Source of the DNA: Promerops cafer | Taxonomy: Eukaryota > Chordata > Aves > Passeriformes > Nectariniidae | Direction of reading: 5' to 3' | Assembly: GCA_013398275.1 (NCBI GenBank) | Contig: VZSE01004136.1 | Location: forward strand, 191,104-255,103 | DNA length: 64,000 nt | Shown: piece by piece, positions 60,690-64,000 of the stretch | Layout: each line of letters begins with the position of its first letter | How positions within the stretch are numbered: the stretch's first letter is position 1 | Position numbers and translations under genes: made by a program | The notes under the pieces: model-generated | What the model was told of the DNA's origin: nothing | The model's database searches: none | What the model saw: only the letters and a program-made list of their open reading frames with translations

Positions 60690-60900
60690 ACAGGATAATT
60701 GCCACTAATCAGAAGTAAACATGCATACATATATTTATTTATATTCCTGTGCAAATTATATATTTACATGGAACTGACGGACTTAGACATCACCATTTTT
60801 CATGTCATTATGGAGCAACTCAGTTAGCAAATGCTAATAAATATTTGGCTTTTGCAAATGAAACATTTTTTATGTGCTGCACCAACAGGCAGGGTAAGAA
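60690..60900. other. AT-rich block, weak candidate conserved element
   Basis: Contains a TATATTTATTTATATTCC run, GCAAATTATATATTTACATG and GCTAATAAATATTTGGC. It has no repeat or coding signal. Confidence 0.3.
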
Positions 60901-61849
60901 ATGCCTGCTGGCAGGAAACATGCCCTGCCTTGGCTTTTTAATCTGGCTCCCATCGGGCTGCCTGGCTGGTGGGATGTGCTGTGTGGGTGTAGGACAAGCA
61001 GCAGTGGTGTGGTATAAATATTCTCATCAAAGCCAGGTTTATTGGTGGTTCCAGTCTGCACTAACATGAAAAAGATCACAGTGGCATGAACTTATTGATG
61101 GGCAGAGCAGTAGCCTTGGACAGTCTGGTAAATAGAAATATGACCCTGGAACTGGACTGATCAGCTGTGTCACTCTTCTCTTGGTGGGGACGTCTGAAAC
61201 GAGCACAGTGAGGTCACGTTTCACTCTGTGTTGTAGAACCTTTTTGTTTGTTTATTTTGCACATGGTTCCTGGTCCATCTGCAGCAGCCTGTGGCTTGAT
61301 ATTTGAAATTCAACCTCTAAGTGGCAATGGCTGGGTTGATTGGATACTTAGGTCATATATGACAGCCTTATTTTCTTGCTGGACACACTTGGCTCCTAAA
61401 ATTAGAGGCCTGCTTGGTCCACATAGTTACATTTTTATTTTTAGCATTTACCAGTAAAATTTTAGGATGGGAGCTCCAGCTTTTGTTGTGTTTGTACAGG
61501 GCTCAGCAGTGTCCTCATATGGATCGGACTAATTTTTTGTGCTATAATTCTAAAAGGAAGCAGCTAATATACTGGTTCCTTGTATATTATTTTAAAATAC
61601 CTGATTAAGAAGAAAAGGGATCTGAATTCAAGTTATAGCAAATTTGTTTAAAATATAAATTTTTAATAAAACCCCATTTTCATTCCTAACAGAGTATTTT
61701 CCTAGCCCCTGCTATTTGTCCTTGTGCTGTGCCTGTCTCTCTCATGCTAAGCAGCAGCAGGAACTGGACATGTACACCATGTCCTGACATGCCAGACCTG
61801 ACTTTTCACACTGGTGTCCCTTTGCACACCACAGAGGCACTGCTCCAGA
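60901..61849. other. Intergenic, unique sequence
   Basis: No gene or repeat recognised. AT-rich near 61540-61690. Confidence 0.55.
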
Positions 61850-62010
61850 GGGGAAGAAAAAAATCTATTTGCATCCAATCGACTGAGCTCTTTAAGTGCT
61901 GAAACTAGTAGACCAAATGAGTTTATTAGATTATCATTGCGGAAGTTAATAAAGAATTAATTTCTCTTCATGTGACATCCAAAGGCAGTTATTTCAGTGG
62001 CCTGTCCATT
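61850..62010. promoter_or_regulatory. Candidate conserved non-coding element
   Basis: GTTTATTAGATTATCATTGC, GGAAGTTAATAAAGAATTAA and CATCCAATCGACTG occur within 160 bases, repeat-free. Homeodomain/PBX-like words dominate. Confidence 0.36.
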
Positions 62011-62698
62011 TACACAAAGCCAAGTATTTGTCAAGTGTCAAACTCAATTCCCATGACCCAGGCCTCCTCAATAATTCTGGATTAGGAATACCCTTAAATG
62101 ACATTACAAAAATTTTATTCCAAGATGCATTGAGCTCCTGGGACTACTCAGGAATTTCAGGTTAGTGAAGGTTATGTAGTCAGCAAAAGCTTGTTGGATA
62201 TAAGATCTGGAATGGAAGGATAGGGTGTGCAATGTTTTTGTGACTGTGGAAAGCAGCATGAAAGAGAGAAGAAGCCGATTTCCAAAAGGGGATCTTCTAT
62301 TCTCTTTCTCTCCCCTGGAAATAAAGCAAAGAGGGTTTATCTGCATTGCAAAATAAGTGGCCAGTGTGATCTCCAGCACAGGAAATGCTGCTGTAGGAAG
62401 AACAGCGTGGGTGCCATGAGGGGGAGGAGGAGGGGGCAGAATTGAGCCATCAGGTGCTGCTCTGGGAATTCAGGGCTATAAAACATCTTCATTCAGAGAA
62501 GGAGTCAAGAGTTTTGCACATTCCCGACTACCAAGTCAGACATTACATCAAAGAAAGAGGAATCTCTTTTATGTTTTCCTGTTCTCATTAGATTTAGACT
62601 AGAGATAAACTAGATGGAGACTAGGAATAGGGATAGTCTGGATATAAGGATAATCAGGAGGTGGGGTGGAAGATATCCCAATAGATAGACTAGATACA
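62011..62698. other. Intergenic, with TATA-like box at 62477
   Basis: TATAAAA at 62477-62483, in GGGCTATAAAACATC, lies about 40 bp downstream of a G/A-rich stretch. No transcript can be inferred from it. The part after 62580, rich in CTAGA/TAGATAGACTAG words, probably belongs to the following CR1 element. Confidence 0.45.
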
Positions 62699-62910
62699 AA
62701 GAAGTAATTTTTTACAGTGAGCTTGGTGGAACACTGGAACAGATTTCCCAGGGAGCTGTGGATGCCCCATCCCTGGGAACATTCAAGGTCAGGTTGAATG
62801 GGGCTCTGAGCAGCCTGGTCTGGTGGGAGAAGTTGCTGCTCACTGCAGGTGGGTTGGACTGGGTGACCCTTAAATGTCCCAGCCCAATCTGTTCTATAAT
62901 TCTGTGATTT
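62699..62910 (+). mobile_element. CR1 LINE 3' end
   Basis: Recognisable by CACTGGAACAGATTTCCCAG, GGAGCTGTGGATGCCCCATC, CCTGGGAACATTCAAGGTCA, GGTGGGTTGGACTGGGTGAC and the terminal TTCTATAATTCTGTGATT. It is a different CR1 subtype from the copy at 20648-20856. The element may start as early as 62585. Confidence 0.92.
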
Positions 62911-64000
62911 ACCTCTGATGACCAGATACACAAAGCAGACAGAGTGTGCCACACAGCCTCCTGTCTTCCTCTAAAAGGAAAATGGTGTAGGGTGGGATTT
63001 AGATCATAGGTGAAAAAAATCCATTTGCATCACTTGAGCCATCAGAAAAAGAGAATCCCTGTGCATACATTGACTTTATTGTATTTCAAGGTTATATGAA
63101 AATAGAAAGCTACATGGTAATCAGTAGGAAGAGGTGCTGAGCACTGGACCCCTCTGGTTGGGATAATGCACCTTTAAAATGTAAACAGACAGTCTCAAGC
63201 ATTGTTTTAATCATTAGTAATTTTTCGTTTGAAGGAGTCACTCCATCATCCCTACAAATGAATTTCCCTCCCTCCCCTCCATCTCCTCCACTTCTCCTTA
63301 TTGCCAGGACATTGTGAGTGCTTCCACCCAACCTTCTGATTAATGCTGGAATAAATCTGCCTGAGAGTTGGGGTACAGGACCTTCAGCTGGAAATCTGTC
63401 CCTGCAAGTTTCTGCCTGTGGGGGAAACAAGGACCTGATAGTGTATTTCTTCTAATTCCACAGCTGTGTCTTCTTTAGTGATGTGAAGATGTCTGTGAGC
63501 AGAGCTTGGCTACAAGGGTGGGCACTTCCCATCTTTGTTCTTGGGAAATAACTGCCTGATAACTCACTGCAAGGCTTGTGTGGCTCTGAGAGTGAGACCT
63601 GGATTCATCTCACCTACCCTTATGGTCTGAAAAATGGTGAGAGTGCAATGTTTTTTGCTGCTGAGAAGTTAAGTGACTAATCCAAGCTTACAGTCTAGAC
63701 TTCCTCAGCTGCCCTGGGAAAAAGACAAGGTTCTCCACAAACTGATTCATCTGCCCTAAAATGCTTGCCCCAGACAGAAAGAATGAATCCTCCTTCAGAG
63801 GTGGCCATTTCTGATCCTGATTACAGAAGAAACTGGAGCTACCAACTTAGACAAGGTGCCCAGCCTGGACATGTTATGTGGGGTGAGTTGAACCTGCTCA
63901 AAGGAGCTTGGCCGTGTGAGTAAGACTGACCAAAGTCTTCCTTGTCAAAAACTTGTGGTTATTGTCACACAATGGTCTTAAGTAAAACAAAAAAGAAAAG
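62911..64000. other. Intergenic, unique sequence to window end
   Basis: No gene or repeat recognised. The right edge is in the gene desert. No MAFB coding sequence is present in the window. Confidence 0.6.

Noticed and set aside
1..64000. CRISPR arrays, operons, tRNA or rRNA genes, bacterial or viral gene clusters
   Set aside because: I looked for them and saw none. The minisatellite has no regular spacers and the whole window reads as vertebrate nuclear DNA.

Overview
This window is almost certainly bird nuclear DNA. It carries several 3' ends of CR1 retrotransposons, which are typical of birds and other sauropsids. Repeats are sparse, and one end is a vertebrate CpG-island promoter. I cannot tell the order or species. 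There are three unresolved spots: one N at 12869, 105 Ns at 13404-13508 and 29 Ns at 28088-28116.

The only protein-coding sequence I can support is at the left edge. On the minus strand, 302-270 encodes MSGDQLHNDSQ followed by a GTGAG splice donor. This is the first coding exon of TOP1 (DNA topoisomerase I; from memory the human protein begins MSGDHLHNDSQ). The rest of TOP1 lies beyond position 1. Exon 1 sits in a CpG island of about 1.1 kb. The promoter side holds a TATA-like box, an NRF1-like site and a CCAAT box. It also holds five same-strand copies of a composite motif, an octamer-like ATTTGCAT followed at fixed distance by a GC box.

From about 1.15 kb to 64 kb I find no gene. In vertebrates the sequence upstream of TOP1 is a long gene-poor interval ending at MAFB, so this is best read as the TOP1-proximal part of the TOP1-MAFB desert. 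None of the open reading frames there looks like a protein. The desert alternates GC-moderate unique sequence with AT-rich, homeodomain-motif-rich stretches of 150-500 bp. These stretches (near 7.0-7.7, 21.8-22.1, 24.1-24.4, 27.8-28.0, 30.1-30.4, 32.7-32.9, 38.5-39.0, 47.9-48.2, 48.6-49.0, 51.05-51.35, 53.7-54.3, 60.7-60.9 and 61.9-62.0 kb) look like candidate conserved non-coding elements or enhancers. Only alignment can prove that.

Other structure comprises six CR1 tails; a 1.3 kb minisatellite at 17.87-19.17 kb with a 316-bp higher-order duplication; two isolated CpG-rich patches (17.55-17.86 and 20.04-20.31 kb) that could be promoters of unannotated non-coding RNAs; a GGGAA repeat broken by an assembly gap; several inverted repeats; and a near-perfect Maf recognition element at 33409-33419. 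I found no operon, CRISPR array, defence system or other multi-gene system, and none is expected in this kind of DNA.
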